Source: Streptomyces sp. NRRL F-5630 (GTDB lineage Bacteria; Actinomycetota; Actinomycetes; Streptomycetales; Streptomycetaceae). Taken from it: DNA of 64,000 nucleotides. Within the stretch, counting starts at the first letter, position 1. The number at the start of each line of letters is the position of its first letter. The stretch covers positions 1-64,000 of the forward strand of contig NZ_JOGO01000016.1 of NCBI RefSeq assembly GCF_000719475.1, read 5' to 3'. A program made the position numbers and the translations under genes. Under the pieces are notes generated by a model. That model was not told where the DNA came from. It saw only the letters and a list, made by a program, of their open reading frames with translations, and ran no database searches. Shown here in pieces: positions 30,755 to 40,221 of this stretch.

Positions 30755-31636
30755 CTACTTGCTGTTCTTCTCGACCGCGTGGCCGCCGAACTGATTGCGC
30801 AGCGCGGCGATCATCTTCATCTGCGGCGAGTCCTCCTGGCGCGAGGCGAAGCGCGCGAAGAGCGAGGCCGTGATGGCGGGGAGCGGCACGGCCTTGTCGA
30901 TCGCGGCCTCGACCGTCCAGCGGCCCTCGCCGGAGTCGGCCGCGTACCCGCGCAGCTGCTCCAGGTGCTCGTCCTCGTCGAGCGCGTTGACCGCGAGGTC
31001 GAGGAGCCAGGAGCGGATGACGGTCCCCTCCTGCCAGGAGCGGAAGATCTCCCGCACATCGGTGACCGAGTCGGCCGCCTCCAGGAGCTCCCAGCCCTCG
31101 GCGTACGCCTGCATCATGGCGTACTCGATGCCGTTGTGGACCATCTTCGCGAAGTGGCCGGCGCCGACCTTGCCCGCGTGCACGGAGCCGAAGTCGCCCT
31201 CGGGCTTCAGGGCGTCGAAGACCGGCTGCACCTTGGCGACGTTCTCCGCCGTGCCGCCGTACATCAGCGCGTAGCCGTTCTTGAGGCCCCAGACGCCGCC
31301 GGAGACGCCGCAGTCGACGAAGCCGATGTCCTTGAGCCCCAGCTCGACCGCGTGCTTCTCGTCGTCGGTCCAGCGGGAGTTCCCGCCGTCGACGACGACG
31401 TCGCCCGGCTCCAGGAGCCCGGCGAGTTCGTCGATCGTGGACTGGGTCGCGGCACCGGCCGGAACCATCACCCAGACGACACGCGGGCCCTTGAGGCGGC
31501 TCACCAGCTCCTCGAGGCTGCCGACGTCCGAGACGTCCGGATTCCGGTCGTAGCCGATGACGGTGTGGCCTGCGCGGCGGATGCGCTCGCGCATGTTGCC
31601 GCCCATCTTGCCGAGGCCGATGAGACCGAGCTCCAT
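30755..31636 (-). CDS. gnd: 6-phosphogluconate dehydrogenase, decarboxylating (short NAD-type)
   Basis: A 293-residue enzyme that oxidises 6-phosphogluconate to ribulose 5-phosphate plus CO2. The N-terminal Rossmann motif GLIGLGKMGGNM, the DGGNSRWTDD substrate loop, the SGGVWG motif and the catalytic Lys in KMVHNGIEY are visible. The length is that of the short YqeC/GntZ-like class rather than the about 480-residue form. The ATG at 31636 has AAGGAA 7 nt upstream; a GTG one codon earlier is possible. It sits between dnaN and recF, as in other Streptomyces. Confidence 0.94.
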   Translation of the reverse strand: MELGLIGLGKMGGNMRERIRRAGHTVIGYDRNPDVSDVGSLEELVSRLKGPRVVWVMVPAGAATQSTIDELAGLLEPGDVVVDGGNSRWTDDEKHAVELGLKDIGFVDCGVSGGVWGLKNGYALMYGGTAENVAKVQPVFDALKPEGDFGSVHAGKVGAGHFAKMVHNGIEYAMMQAYAEGWELLEAADSVTDVREIFRSWQEGTVIRSWLLDLAVNALDEDEHLEQLRGYAADSGEGRWTVEAAIDKAVPLPAITASLFARFASRQEDSPQMKMIAALRNQFGGHAVEKNSK

Positions 31637-31714
31637 CACTGTTCCTTAGGTCGCGTGCTGGCTTTCGTACCGGTGTCCGAGCCTACTGCCGGGGGGCCGC
31701 GCACACCTGTGGGC

Positions 31715-32845
31715 TCAGCCGCTCAGCCGTACCGGCATGATCAGGTACTTGTAGGCGTCATCGGCCTCGGCGTCGACGGCCGGACGACCGCTCAGCAGAG
31801 CGGGCTTCGTCGAGGTCGTGAAGGAGAGCTGGGCGACCGGCGAGTCGATGGCGCTGAGCCCGTCGAGCAGGAAGGTCGGGTTGAAGGCGATGGAGATGTC
31901 GTCGCCTTCGAGCTGCGCGTCGACACGTTCCACAGCCTGTGCGTCGTCGCTGGAGCCGGCCTCCAGGATCAGCACGCCCTGCTCGAAGCTGAGCCGCACC
32001 GGGGTGTTGCGCTCGGCGACGAGGGCGACGCGCTTGACGGCCTCGACGAAGGGCGCCGTCTCGATGACGGCGACCGAGTTGAACTCGGTCGGGAAGAGCG
32101 TGCGGTACTTCGGGAGGTCGCCCTCCAGGAGCCGCGTGGTGGTACGGCGGCCCGCGCCCTCGAAACCGATGAGGCCCTCGCCCGAACCGGAGCCGGAGAG
32201 CGCGATCGTCACGTTGTCGCCGTTGGTGAGCGACTTGGCGGTGTCGAGGAGCGTCTTGGCCGGGACGAGCGCGACGGCCGAGATCTCGGCGTCCTCGGGC
32301 TTCCACAGGAACTCGCGGACCGCGAAGCGGTAGCGGTCGGTGGAGGCGAGCGTGACGGTGTCGCCCTCGATCTCGATGCGCACACCGGTGAGGACGGGGA
32401 GCGTGTCGTCACGGCCCGCGGCGATGGCGACCTGCTGGGCGGCGGAGGCGAAGACCTCACCGGGCACGGTGCCGGTCGCGGAGGGCATCTGCGGCAGTGC
32501 CGGGTACTCCTCGACGGGGAGCGTGTGCAGCGTGAAGCGCGACGATCCACAGGTGACCGTCGCCCGTACACCGTCTGTGGAAATCTCCACGGGCCGGTTG
32601 GGCAGGGCACGGCAGATGTCGGCGAGGAGCCGCCCGGAGACGAGGACCGTGCCCTCCTCCTCCGTCTCGGCCTCGACGGAGACCCGCGCCGAGACCTCGT
32701 AGTCGAAGCCGGAGAGGCTCAGCGTCCCTTCCTCCGCCTTCAGCAGCAGGCCCGCCAGGACCGGAGCCGGCGGGCGAGCCGGGAGGCTGCGTGCCGCCCA
32801 CGCCACTGCCTCCGCGAGTACGTCGCGTTCCACCCGGATCTTCAC
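31715..32845 (-). CDS. dnaN: DNA polymerase III beta sliding clamp
   Basis: A 376-residue clamp made of three similar domains, ending with the typical YLIMPVRLSG C-terminus. It encircles DNA and tethers the replicative polymerase. The GTG at 32845 (VKIRVERDVLAEAV) is the conserved start, with GGAGGCGGG upstream on the minus strand. It is the first gene left of oriC and is read co-directionally with the leftward fork. Confidence 0.97.
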   Translation of the reverse strand: MKIRVERDVLAEAVAWAARSLPARPPAPVLAGLLLKAEEGTLSLSGFDYEVSARVSVEAETEEEGTVLVSGRLLADICRALPNRPVEISTDGVRATVTCGSSRFTLHTLPVEEYPALPQMPSATGTVPGEVFASAAQQVAIAAGRDDTLPVLTGVRIEIEGDTVTLASTDRYRFAVREFLWKPEDAEISAVALVPAKTLLDTAKSLTNGDNVTIALSGSGSGEGLIGFEGAGRRTTTRLLEGDLPKYRTLFPTEFNSVAVIETAPFVEAVKRVALVAERNTPVRLSFEQGVLILEAGSSDDAQAVERVDAQLEGDDISIAFNPTFLLDGLSAIDSPVAQLSFTTSTKPALLSGRPAVDAEADDAYKYLIMPVRLSG

Positions 32846-33090
32846 CTGAGCCCGCCTCCTGCGTGATTCCTGCTCGTCTGCCGCCGCTCGCTGTTTCTCG
32901 CGGCAGCTGCGCTGTCTGGTGCCCCCTCCGCTCGGGGCCGGGACCGTGTCGCCCCCGGCGAGGGGGAGCGAGGTGTCCCTCGGGCCTCGGCGGGGAAGGA
33001 CGTCTGTGCCCAGTCTGACGTACCGCACTGACAGCTGGTGCCCTTGGTCGTCAAATCGGCCTCCGGGCTCTTCGGAGCCCTCGGAGCGAG

Positions 33091-33663
33091 TTGTGCACAG
33101 GCCCCGCTTCGAAACGAATTCCCAGCTCTCTCTAGTCGTTAGTAGTAGTAGGGCCTGTGGATACCGTGGATAACCTCGTTTCCGCAGCTCAGAGCCGGTT
33201 TTTTATCCCCAGGTCCTGGGGACGGCGCCTGGGGAGAACCCGGGGTAACTGTGGACAGCCGAAAGTTGTGCACAGGCCGTCCACAAGAGGGGCCGACTTG
33301 TCCCCAGCTGCGTCCCCAGATTCGCGACCGTTTCCCACAGGGGGCCCGTCAGCTTCACTGTGACGCCTTTCACTCGCCCTGGTGAGAGCGAGTGTTTCGT
33401 TGCCGAACAGTGGACAGCCCTGTGGAGAAGCTGTGCACAACCACCCTCTCCCTGTGGGCAGCCGACCGAACCCGGTGGACAAGCCTTCCGGGCGGCCTGT
33501 GGACAAAAAGTTCTCCACAGCCTGTGGATAACAGTTTTCCACTAATCCCCAGCCACCTGACCAGCCAGGACCGTGTCCACACACCCTCCCCTGTGGACAG
33601 GATCTGGACAACTCCACTGTCCCCACCATGTGGAGGAAAAAAAGTCGCCGAATCTGTGGACAA
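33091..33663. other. oriC: Replication origin oriC, main DnaA-box block
   Basis: The block holds perfect Streptomyces boxes TGTGGACAA at 33498-33506 and 33655-33663, and TGTGGATAA at 33523-33531. Near matches (one mismatch) include 33091-33099, 33156-33164, 33165-33173, 33203-33211, 33250-33258, 33266-33274, 33298-33306, 33421-33429, 33432-33440, 33474-33482, 33511-33519, 33573-33581, 33592-33600 and 33603-33611. It lies between dnaN and dnaA with no gene. The local AT content is higher than its surroundings. The assignment as oriC follows from box density and gene context. Confidence 0.95.
33140..33173. promoter_or_regulatory. Predicted oriC unwinding element (DnaA-trio type)
   Basis: Four TAG trinucleotides in a row (33140-33151) are followed by GGCC (33152-33155) and two abutting DnaA boxes, TGTGGATAC (33156-33164) and CGTGGATAA (33165-33173). 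Read on the other strand this is box-box-GGCC-CTACTACTACTA, the arrangement of the DnaA-trio unwinding system described in Bacillus subtilis. Confidence 0.75.
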
Positions 33664-34822
33664 CACCCGTAACCCGCCGGGGAATCGAACAGCAAGGGGA
33701 GGGACAAGCGGGCGGGGCGGGGTGCGGTGAGGGGTGGGAAGCGCGGGCGGAGAGGGGCGGCAGGGCGGATTGGGGGTAGTTGGCGGGCGCGGGAGGGGAG
33801 GTGACGGAGGGACGGGAAGGGGTGGCGCGAGGGCGGTGGGCGGGGGAACGGGCGTGAGGGGCACTCAGGGGCTGGTCGGCGCGGGCGGAGGCGCGGCGGC
33901 ACAGCGGCGGGGGCGTGACGGGGCGTTTCCCCGGCGGTGGGGATGGTGGGGCGTCAGGGAGAGGGGGCGCGGGCCTCGATGGCAGGTCAGGTTGAGGGGG
34001 TGCGTCGGCGGGTGGGGTGTGGATGGGCGGGCGGAAGACCGTGGGGGTGGGGGCGAACAGGCAAGGGCAACGGTCCGGGCTGGCTGTTTGACTGCCGCGC
34101 GGGGGCCGCATCGGCTCCGTGACCTCGCGCGCGTTTTGCGGGCGCGGCGGGCGGCGGCCCGGGTGTGCGGGCTCGCGGGGCGCACCACGTCTCGTGTTGT
34201 GCCGGACTACGGGGGGCCGGGCGTACGCCGAGGACGGACCGTCTTGGGGGGTGAGGACGAGGCCGGGTGAACGCTGCGCTGTGGCGCGGCGGTTGGCTGT
34301 GTGCGCGTCGAATCGCGAGAGGGCGCCGGGCATCCGAGTGCTGTCTCGTGGGGTGCGCGGGGCGGGGCCGGGGTGCGGTTGGGGTGGGGTGCAGCCGGGA
34401 TGGCGTCGGGGTGCGGGCCGGTCGGGGAGGGGGCGTGACCGGTGTGACCCGCGCGGGGATGCCGCACGGGCTTCGTTCTGTCCCTGCGGCTGGCTCCAGC
34501 CTCGCGGCCTTTGCGAGACGCAGGTGGGGCGACGCGAAGGCGGCGGGAGAGAAGCTGCGTCAGGTGAATCGCTCTCAACGGCGTTGGCAGCGCCGTTCGA
34601 TGGGCCGGTCAGGAGGTTTTGGCACGCGGGCCCGGGCCCGGCAGCCCGAGTACATGGGCAGGGCGCAGGTGTTCCGTACTGGGGTAGCCGGGAGGCGCTT
34701 GCTGTACGGCAGCGCCGGGCCACGCACCACCGCACAGCGGACAGCCCCCACCCGCCCTGGGGGGCTCCCCTGCATCCATCATTTCGCGGATCGCAAGCCG
34801 CTCCCCACCATTCCCCCCAATC
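33664..34822. other. G-rich spacer between oriC boxes and the dnaA-proximal box
   Basis: About 1.16 kb without credible genes. The plus strand is strongly G-rich to about 34450 with many runs of three or more G. Two stretches fit the G3N1-7 quadruplex pattern: 33731-33757 and 33939-33967. Open frames here are Gly/Arg or Pro/Arg artefacts. The region makes the dnaA-dnaN gap (2.5 kb) about twice the size I remember for other Streptomyces. Confidence 0.6.
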
Positions 34823-34831
34823 TGTGGATAA
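34823..34831. promoter_or_regulatory. Isolated DnaA box near the 3' end of dnaA
   Basis: TGTGGATAA, a perfect TTATCCACA box, stands alone 1.16 kb from the main block, in an AT-richer island with AATGAAAAAT just beyond. Confidence 0.75.
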
Positions 34832-35174
34832 CCAAGGCCGAATGAAAAATCCCGCCACTCTTTTCAGTGACGAGATTTCAGCGACGATGCAAGAGAACCC
34901 ACAGACCAGCGGATCAACGGACCAAGGGACCAGCGCCCAAGCGGACTCACCCTCCCGCGCGGTCACGTCCCGCCTCGGCCCGCAGCTACGCCACCGAGCG
35001 GCCTGTGCCCCCGGCAACGCGCCTGTCTCGAAGACCCGCACTGCTGGGGCGACCGCACCGCTTGAGGACCCGCACCACCTCACCGCCTCGAGACGCCAGG
35101 GTCCGCAACTCCACGGCCTCGAAATCGCAAGGCCCGTCCCACCTCAAGCCCCGCACTGCCGCCCACCCCACCCC

Positions 35175-35292
35175 GCGACGCGCCTGCGCCCCGTCACTTG
35201 CCCGCGCCCGGGCCCCGCGACCCGCCTGCGCCCCGAGTCTCACGACCCATCTGCGCCGCGCGCCCGGACCTCCGTGACGCGCCTGCGCCCCG
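35175..35292. repeat. Degenerate C-rich repeats downstream of dnaA
   Basis: Four related 19-mers of the type GCGACGCGCCTGCGCCCCG start at 35175, 35217, 35242 and 35274. The whole interval 34860-35369 is C-rich on the plus strand, opposite in skew to the G-rich spacer before it. No gene is seen. Confidence 0.6.
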
Positions 35293-35369
35293 GGCCCCCG
35301 CCCCGGACCTGCCTGCACCGCGCGCCCCGGGCCCCGCATCCCCGCCGCCGCCCCCGAAACCCCCGCCAA

Positions 35370-37463
35370 TCACCCGTTCTTGATCCGGTTGGTCAGCTCC
35401 GTGACCTGGTTGTAGATCGAGCGCCTCTCCGCCATGAGAGCGCGGATCTTCCGGTCGGCGTGCATGACGGTGGTGTGGTCGCGGCCGCCGAACTGCGCGC
35501 CGATCTTCGGCAGGGAGAGATCGGTCAGTTCGCGGCACAGGTACATCGCGATCTGCCGCGCCGTGACCAGGACCCGGCTGCGCGAGGAACCGCACAGGTC
35601 CTCGACGGTCTGCCCGAAGTAGTCGGCGGTCGCCGACATGATCGCGGAGGCCGTGATCTCGGGCGAGGCATCCTCGCCGCCTGGGATGAGGTCCTTGAGC
35701 ACGATCTCCGTGAGGCCGAGATCGACGGGCTGCCTGTTCAGCGAGGCGAAGGCCGTCACGCGGATGAGCGCGCCCTCCAGCTCACGGATGTTCCGCGAGA
35801 TGCGCGAGGCGATGAACTCCAGGACCTCGGGCGGCGCGTTGAGCTGCTCCTGGACCGCCTTCTTGCGCAGGATCGCGATACGGGTCTCCAGCTCCGGCGG
35901 CTGGACGTCCGTGGTCAGTCCCCACTCGAAGCGGTTCCTGAGCCGGTCCTCCAGCGTCACCAGCTGGCGCGGCGGACGATCGGAGGAGAGCACGATCTGC
36001 TTGTTCGCGTTGTGCAGCGTGTTGAAGGTGTGGAAGAACTCCTCCTGCGTCGACTCCTTGTCCGCGAGGAACTGGATGTCGTCGACGAGCAGGATGTCCA
36101 TCTCGCGGTACCGCTTGCGGAAGCTGTCGCCCTTGCCGTCGCGGATGGAGTTGATGAACTCGTTCGTGAACTCCTCGGAACTCACGTACCGCACCCGCGT
36201 CCCGGGATACAGGCTGCGCGCGTAGTGACCGATCGCGTGCAGCAGGTGCGTCTTGCCGAGGCCGGACTCGCCGTAGATGAAGAGCGGGTTGTACGCCTTC
36301 GCCGGTGCCTCGGCCACCGCGACCGCGGCCGCGTGCGCGAAGCGGTTGGACGCGCCGATAACGAAGGTGTCGAAGAGGTACTTCGGGTTCAGCCGCGCCG
36401 TCGGCTCGCCCGGACCCGCCGCGGGCGCGGGCTGCGCGGCCAACGGCCCCGGCGCTCCGCTCGGTGCCAGCGACGGTCCGGCCTGCGAGGGCAGCGGCAC
36501 ACCGGCGGGGCCGCGCTGCCTCCCGGGCCCCGGCCGCGCCGGCTCCTCGCCGCGCTCCCGCTGCTCACCGGCGCCGTGCTCCTCGTACCCGCGCACCTCC
36601 TCGCGCGGGCGCTGCTCCTCGTAGCCGCGCCCGTACCCACCGCGCACACCCGGCTTCTCGTACGTCCCGCGCTGCTGCTCGTACGGGGACGAGGGACGCT
36701 CCTGCTCGTAGCGCTCCCCGGAGTCGTAGCGCTCGCCCGAGTCATAGCGCTCGCCGGACTCGTACCTGTCCCCCGCGTCGAAGCGCTCCGGACGCTCGCC
36801 GCGTTCGGAGCGGTCCGGCTGCTCGTACCGCTCGTCTCGGCCCTCGCGCCCGTCCTGCTTCTCGTACGGGGGGCGCTCGGCCGGTGGCTGACGGTAGTCG
36901 CCGCGGCCGCCCTGGCCGTACGCGTCGGACTCCGTGTAGCCGAGGCGTTGCTGCTGCCAGCCGTAGCCCTCGTGCACGCGCGGCCAGGAGCCGGGCGCCT
37001 GGTACTCGTGGTAGACGGGACGGACGTGCGGGCCGCGCTCGATCGGCGGCTCGTAGGGCTGGGCCTCGATCTGCTCGTACCGCTCCTGATTGTCGTAGCG
37101 CGGCTGAGCCGGCTCCTCGAAACGGGGGCGCGGGACCTGGACGGGCTCCTCGTAGGGGGGGGCCGCGGGAGCGTCGCCCATCGACTCGTCGACCGTGATC
37201 GCGATGCGGATGGGGCGCCCGCACTCGCGGCTGAGCGTCTCGCTCACGACCGGGGCGAGCCGCCCCTCCAGAACCGTCTTGGCGAACTCGTTCGGCACCG
37301 CGAGCAGCGCCGTGTCGGCGACGAGCGCGAGGGGCTGGCAGCGCCGTACCCAGTGCTCGTCCTTGCCCTCGACGCCCGGGGCCCTGCTGTCGGGGCCTTC
37401 GCCGAGCAACTGGTCCACCACGCGCGGCCACACTGCGGCAAGATCGGCGGGTACATCAGCCAC
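35370..37463 (-). CDS. dnaA: Chromosomal replication initiator DnaA
   Basis: A 697-residue initiator. Domain I (about 1-90) is followed by a very long, charged domain II (about 95-345) rich in Arg/Tyr/Glu/Gly, including tandem GERYDS repeats. Domain III is an AAA+ ATPase with Walker A GESGLGKT (about 398-405) and Walker [10 protein letters not shown] (about 455). Domain IV has the DnaA-box recognition signature [11 protein letters not shown] (about 655-666). The start is a GTG at 37463. The protein is longer than the S. coelicolor one as I remember it (about 656), the extra length lying in domain II. Confidence 0.97.
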   Translation of the reverse strand: MADVPADLAAVWPRVVDQLLGEGPDSRAPGVEGKDEHWVRRCQPLALVADTALLAVPNEFAKTVLEGRLAPVVSETLSRECGRPIRIAITVDESMGDAPAAPPYEEPVQVPRPRFEEPAQPRYDNQERYEQIEAQPYEPPIERGPHVRPVYHEYQAPGSWPRVHEGYGWQQQRLGYTESDAYGQGGRGDYRQPPAERPPYEKQDGREGRDERYEQPDRSERGERPERFDAGDRYESGERYDSGERYDSGERYEQERPSSPYEQQRGTYEKPGVRGGYGRGYEEQRPREEVRGYEEHGAGEQRERGEEPARPGPGRQRGPAGVPLPSQAGPSLAPSGAPGPLAAQPAPAAGPGEPTARLNPKYLFDTFVIGASNRFAHAAAVAVAEAPAKAYNPLFIYGESGLGKTHLLHAIGHYARSLYPGTRVRYVSSEEFTNEFINSIRDGKGDSFRKRYREMDILLVDDIQFLADKESTQEEFFHTFNTLHNANKQIVLSSDRPPRQLVTLEDRLRNRFEWGLTTDVQPPELETRIAILRKKAVQEQLNAPPEVLEFIASRISRNIRELEGALIRVTAFASLNRQPVDLGLTEIVLKDLIPGGEDASPEITASAIMSATADYFGQTVEDLCGSSRSRVLVTARQIAMYLCRELTDLSLPKIGAQFGGRDHTTVMHADRKIRALMAERRSIYNQVTELTNRIKNG
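36721..36774 (-). repeat. 18-bp repeats in dnaA domain II
   Basis: Three consecutive related 18-bp units (36721-36738, 36739-36756, 36757-36774) encode GERYDS-like hexapeptides in the DnaA linker. The third copy is more diverged. Confidence 0.75.
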
Positions 37464-37571
37464 AGGGCACGCTCTCTCACACGGTTCCGGCGCACTCCGT
37501 GGAGTGGTTCCGGGGCGGGTTCACACAGGTCGGATCGGGGTCGATCAGTGGCTGGGGCTCAGCCGCGGCAT

Positions 37572-37588
37572 CCGGGAAGGCTTCCCGG
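37572..37588. repeat. Inverted repeat in dnaA leader
   Basis: CCGGGAAG and CTTCCCGG around a central G form a 17-nt palindrome in the 5' leader of dnaA, about 110 nt upstream of its start codon. It could fold in the mRNA or bind a regulator. Confidence 0.5.
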
Positions 37589-37629
37589 GCGGCGGCGTGG
37601 CACAAAGGCACGCGGATTCCAGTCCAGCC

Positions 37630-37659
37630 ACGGTAGTCATCGGGGCCAGTACGGTTCAA
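37630..37659 (-). promoter_or_regulatory. Predicted dnaA promoter
   Basis: On the minus strand TTGAAC (complement of 37654-37659) and TACCGT (complement of 37630-37635) are spaced 18 nt, a good match to the principal sigma factor consensus. It would start a transcript near 37623, giving a leader of about 160 nt. Confidence 0.65.
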
Positions 37660-37663
37660 GTTG

Positions 37664-37684
37664 TTGTCCACAGCCTGTGCACAG
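37664..37684. promoter_or_regulatory. DnaA boxes at the dnaA promoter
   Basis: TTGTCCACA (37664-37672, perfect) and TGTGCACAG (37676-37684, near match) lie just upstream of the predicted -35 box of dnaA. DnaA autoregulation through boxes in its promoter is established for Streptomyces. Confidence 0.8.
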
Positions 37685-37704
37685 TGTCGCGCACCCGGCC
37701 TGGT

Positions 37705-37734
37705 TTGACCGGAAGAGCCGCGCCCGCGTACCGT
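37705..37734 (+). promoter_or_regulatory. Predicted rpmH promoter
   Basis: TTGACC (37705-37710) and TACCGT (37729-37734) with an 18-nt spacer face rpmH. A DnaA-box-like CGTGCACAG (37732-37740) overlaps the -10 box. The leader to rpmH is about 195 nt. Confidence 0.65.
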
Positions 37735-37936
37735 GCACAGGTCGAGTTGTCGATGGCTGCTGCCGCCTGCCTCCGATGGGCATGGATCGCAACCGAACTT
37801 CACGATTCCGATGAGTCGCGGTCCGGGTGATCAATACAAAAGCGGTGCACTCGGTGCGTTGAACGAGCTACTCGTGGGCGCACGGTGACAGCCAGGGCGA
37901 CGCCCGCCACCTATCGATCTTTACTGGAGCCCCCGA

Positions 37937-38074
37937 GTGAGCAAGCGCACCTTCCAGCCGAACAACCGTCGTCGCGCCAAGACCCACGGCTTCCGGCTGC
38001 GGATGCGTACCCGTGCCGGCCGCGCGATTCTCGCGTCCCGCCGCAGCAAGGGTCGCGCCCGTCTGTCCGCCTGA
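37937..38074 (+). CDS. rpmH: 50S ribosomal protein L34
   Basis: A 45-residue basic protein, [20 protein letters not shown].. ending KGRARLSA, the full L34 length. It binds 23S rRNA in the large subunit. The GTG start at 37937 has CTGGAG upstream. It begins the plus-strand operon rpmH-rnpA-yidD-yidC-khpB and is divergent from dnaA. Confidence 0.98.
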   Translation: MSKRTFQPNNRRRAKTHGFRLRMRTRAGRAILASRRSKGRARLSA

Positions 38075-38095
38075 TCCTGTACAGGTCATGACGCC

Positions 38096-38467
38096 GTGCT
38101 GCCTTCTGACAACAGGCTGAGGCGGCGCGAGGACTTCTCGACCGCAGTACGCCGAGGACGCCGCGCGGGTCGCCCGCTGCTGGTAGTCCATCTCCAAAGC
38201 GGTTCCACGGACCCGCACGCCACCGGGGAGAGCCCTCCCCCGGTGCGTGCGGGTTTCGTCGTGAGCAAGGCGGTCGGCAAGGCCGTCGTGCGCACCTCGG
38301 TGAAGCGGAAGCTTCGTCACCTCATACGGGACCGCCTTTCGCTTCTGCCCCCCGGTAGCCTGGTGGTCGTACGCGCGTTGCCCGGGGCGGGCGACGCCGA
38401 TCACGCCCAACTGGCCCGAGACCTCGACGCCGCCCTGAAGCGGCTGCTGGGAGGGGGCACCCGATGA
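38096..38467 (+). CDS. rnpA: Ribonuclease P protein component
   Basis: A 123-residue basic protein subunit of RNase P, which matures tRNA 5' ends. It opens [23 protein letters not shown] and contains the family signature [23 protein letters not shown]. The GTG start at 38096 follows rpmH by 21 nt. Its stop overlaps the yidD start (ATGA). Confidence 0.97.
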   Translation: MLPSDNRLRRREDFSTAVRRGRRAGRPLLVVHLQSGSTDPHATGESPPPVRAGFVVSKAVGKAVVRTSVKRKLRHLIRDRLSLLPPGSLVVVRALPGAGDADHAQLARDLDAALKRLLGGGTR

Positions 38468-38859
38468 AGTACCCACTGCTCGCGCTGATCAAGCTCTACC
38501 AGTGGACCATCAGCCCCTTGCTGGGGCCGGTGTGCAAGTACTATCCGTCGTGCTCCCATTACGGCTTCACGGCCATCGACCGCCATGGAGCGATCAAAGG
38601 GACGGCGCTGACCGCCTGGCGCATCCTGCGCTGCAATCCCTGGTCGCACGGTGGGGTCGATCACGTACCGCCGCGCAAGCGCCCTCGATGGCACGAGGCG
38701 CTGCGTGCTGCCTGGCGGTCGCGGTCCCAGGGACCCGCCGCCACTTCTGTGTCTCCCGAGGGCGGTACGCCCCCCGAGGGTGGTGCCCCGGCCGGGGTCA
38801 GTGCCCCGGACTCATCCAGCCCGGTCGCCGAGACCCCGTCCCCCGCTCAAGGAGCCTGA
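38464..38859 (+). CDS. yidD: Membrane protein insertion efficiency factor YidD
   Basis: A 131-residue small protein. The conserved core (about 1-75) has [25 protein letters not shown] and [13 protein letters not shown] with the three family cysteines. The C-terminal 55 residues are a Pro/Ser/Gly-rich tail not present in short homologues. It assists YidC-mediated insertion at the inner face of the membrane. It overlaps rnpA by 4 nt and precedes yidC by 3 nt. Confidence 0.95.
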   Translation: MKYPLLALIKLYQWTISPLLGPVCKYYPSCSHYGFTAIDRHGAIKGTALTAWRILRCNPWSHGGVDHVPPRKRPRWHEALRAAWRSRSQGPAATSVSPEGGTPPEGGAPAGVSAPDSSSPVAETPSPAQGA

Positions 38860-38862
38860 TTA

Positions 38863-40206
38863 GTGGACACGATTGCCAGTTGGTTCAGTTTCATCACGAC
38901 ACCCGTCTCCTGGGTGATCGTGCAGTTCCACACGCTGTACGGATGGATCTTCGGCGCTGACACCGGCTGGGCCTGGGGCCTGTCCATCGTGTCCCTCGTG
39001 ATCATCATCCGGATCTGCCTGATCCCGCTCTTCGTGAAGCAGATCAAGGCGACCCGCGCCATGCAGACGCTGCAACCCGAGATGAAGCGCATCCAGGAGC
39101 GCTACAAGAGCGACAAGCAGCGTCAGAGCGAAGAGATGATGAAGCTGTACAAGGAGAGCGGCACCAACCCGCTCGCCTCGTGCCTTCCCATCCTCGTGCA
39201 GTCCCCGTTCTTCTTCGCGCTGTACCACGTGCTCGACGGCATCGCGTCGAACAAGAAGATCGGCGTCATCAACGACAAGCTCCTCGACTCCGCCCAGCAG
39301 GCGCACATCTTCGGTGCCCCGCTCGCCGCGAAGTTCACAAGCGGCGCCGACTCGCTCGGTGCCGACCTCACCACGGTGCGCATCGTCACCGCGTTCATGA
39401 TCATCATGATGTCGGCCTCGCAGTTCTTCACGCAGCGCCAGCTGATGACGAAGAACGTCGACACCTCCGTGAAGACCCCCTTCATGCAGCAGCAGAAGCT
39501 GCTCATGTACGTCTTCCCGATCATGTTCGCCGTCTTCGGCATCAACTTCCCCGTCGGTGTTCTCCTCTACTGGCTGACCACCAACGTGTGGACCATGGGC
39601 CAGCAGATGTACGTCATCCGCCAGAACCCGACTCCCGGCTCGAAGGCCCAGGCCGCCTACCTGGAGCGCCAGCTCAAGCACCTCACCCACACCGGCAAGG
39701 TCCGCACCAAGCGCGACCGCACCGCGATCAAGGCGATCGTCGCGAAGGGCCGGGAGCGCAACGAGGCCGAGCGGAAGTTCATCAACGGACTGAACAAGGC
39801 CGGCTTCGCGGCCCAGCCCGACGGCACCATCGAGAAGGGTGAGAGCTCGGTCGCGACCCTTGAGGGCGACGAGACCACCACCGGTGCCGTGCCGCGGCGC
39901 CAGCAGCCGAAGCGCCAGTCGAAGTCGCAGCGGCAGTCCGGTACCGCCGCTGGTGGCGGCGCGGCAACCGGTACGGACGCGGACTCCTCCGGCACGGGCA
40001 AGGGCGGCGCCGGCGGGGCCAAGCCGCAGGGCGGCAACCGGCCCACGCAGAAGAAGAGCGCGGGCAAGAACACGGGCGGCGGCTCCACCGCCGCGAAGCC
40101 CGCGGGGGGCGGCAAGTCCGGTGCGTCCGGGTCCGGCTCCCAGGCCAAGCAGGGTCAGCGCAAGGGCGGCCCGCAGCGCCCCAAGCACCCGTCCTCCAAG
40201 AAGTAA
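38863..40206 (+). CDS. yidC: Membrane protein insertase YidC
   Basis: A 447-residue polytopic insertase of the Oxa1/YidC family. Membrane helices lie at about 15-32, 38-60, 112-130, 170-185 and 210-230. The conserved hydrophilic-groove Arg is in [15 protein letters not shown], with the [18 protein letters not shown] segment ([11 protein letters not shown]). The C-terminal 150 residues are basic, Gly/Lys-rich and disordered, suited to ribosome contact. The GTG at 38863 follows yidD directly. Confidence 0.96.
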   Translation: MDTIASWFSFITTPVSWVIVQFHTLYGWIFGADTGWAWGLSIVSLVIIIRICLIPLFVKQIKATRAMQTLQPEMKRIQERYKSDKQRQSEEMMKLYKESGTNPLASCLPILVQSPFFFALYHVLDGIASNKKIGVINDKLLDSAQQAHIFGAPLAAKFTSGADSLGADLTTVRIVTAFMIIMMSASQFFTQRQLMTKNVDTSVKTPFMQQQKLLMYVFPIMFAVFGINFPVGVLLYWLTTNVWTMGQQMYVIRQNPTPGSKAQAAYLERQLKHLTHTGKVRTKRDRTAIKAIVAKGRERNEAERKFINGLNKAGFAAQPDGTIEKGESSVATLEGDETTTGAVPRRQQPKRQSKSQRQSGTAAGGGAATGTDADSSGTGKGGAGGAKPQGGNRPTQKKSAGKNTGGGSTAAKPAGGGKSGASGSGSQAKQGQRKGGPQRPKHPSSKK

Positions 40207-40221
40207 GAAGGAGTCCAGCCC

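Noticed and set aside
29621..32866. 1081-codon open frame antisense to recF, gnd and dnaN
   Set aside because: It spans three well-identified genes and their gaps; a shadow frame.
33542..35083. 513-codon minus-strand frame in the oriC-dnaA spacer
   Set aside because: It is Pro/Arg-rich, crosses DnaA boxes and has no start signal or domain; an effect of strand skew.
34119..37814. 1231-codon open frame antisense to dnaA and through the oriC spacer
   Set aside because: The part opposite dnaA is a shadow and the rest is low complexity without domains.
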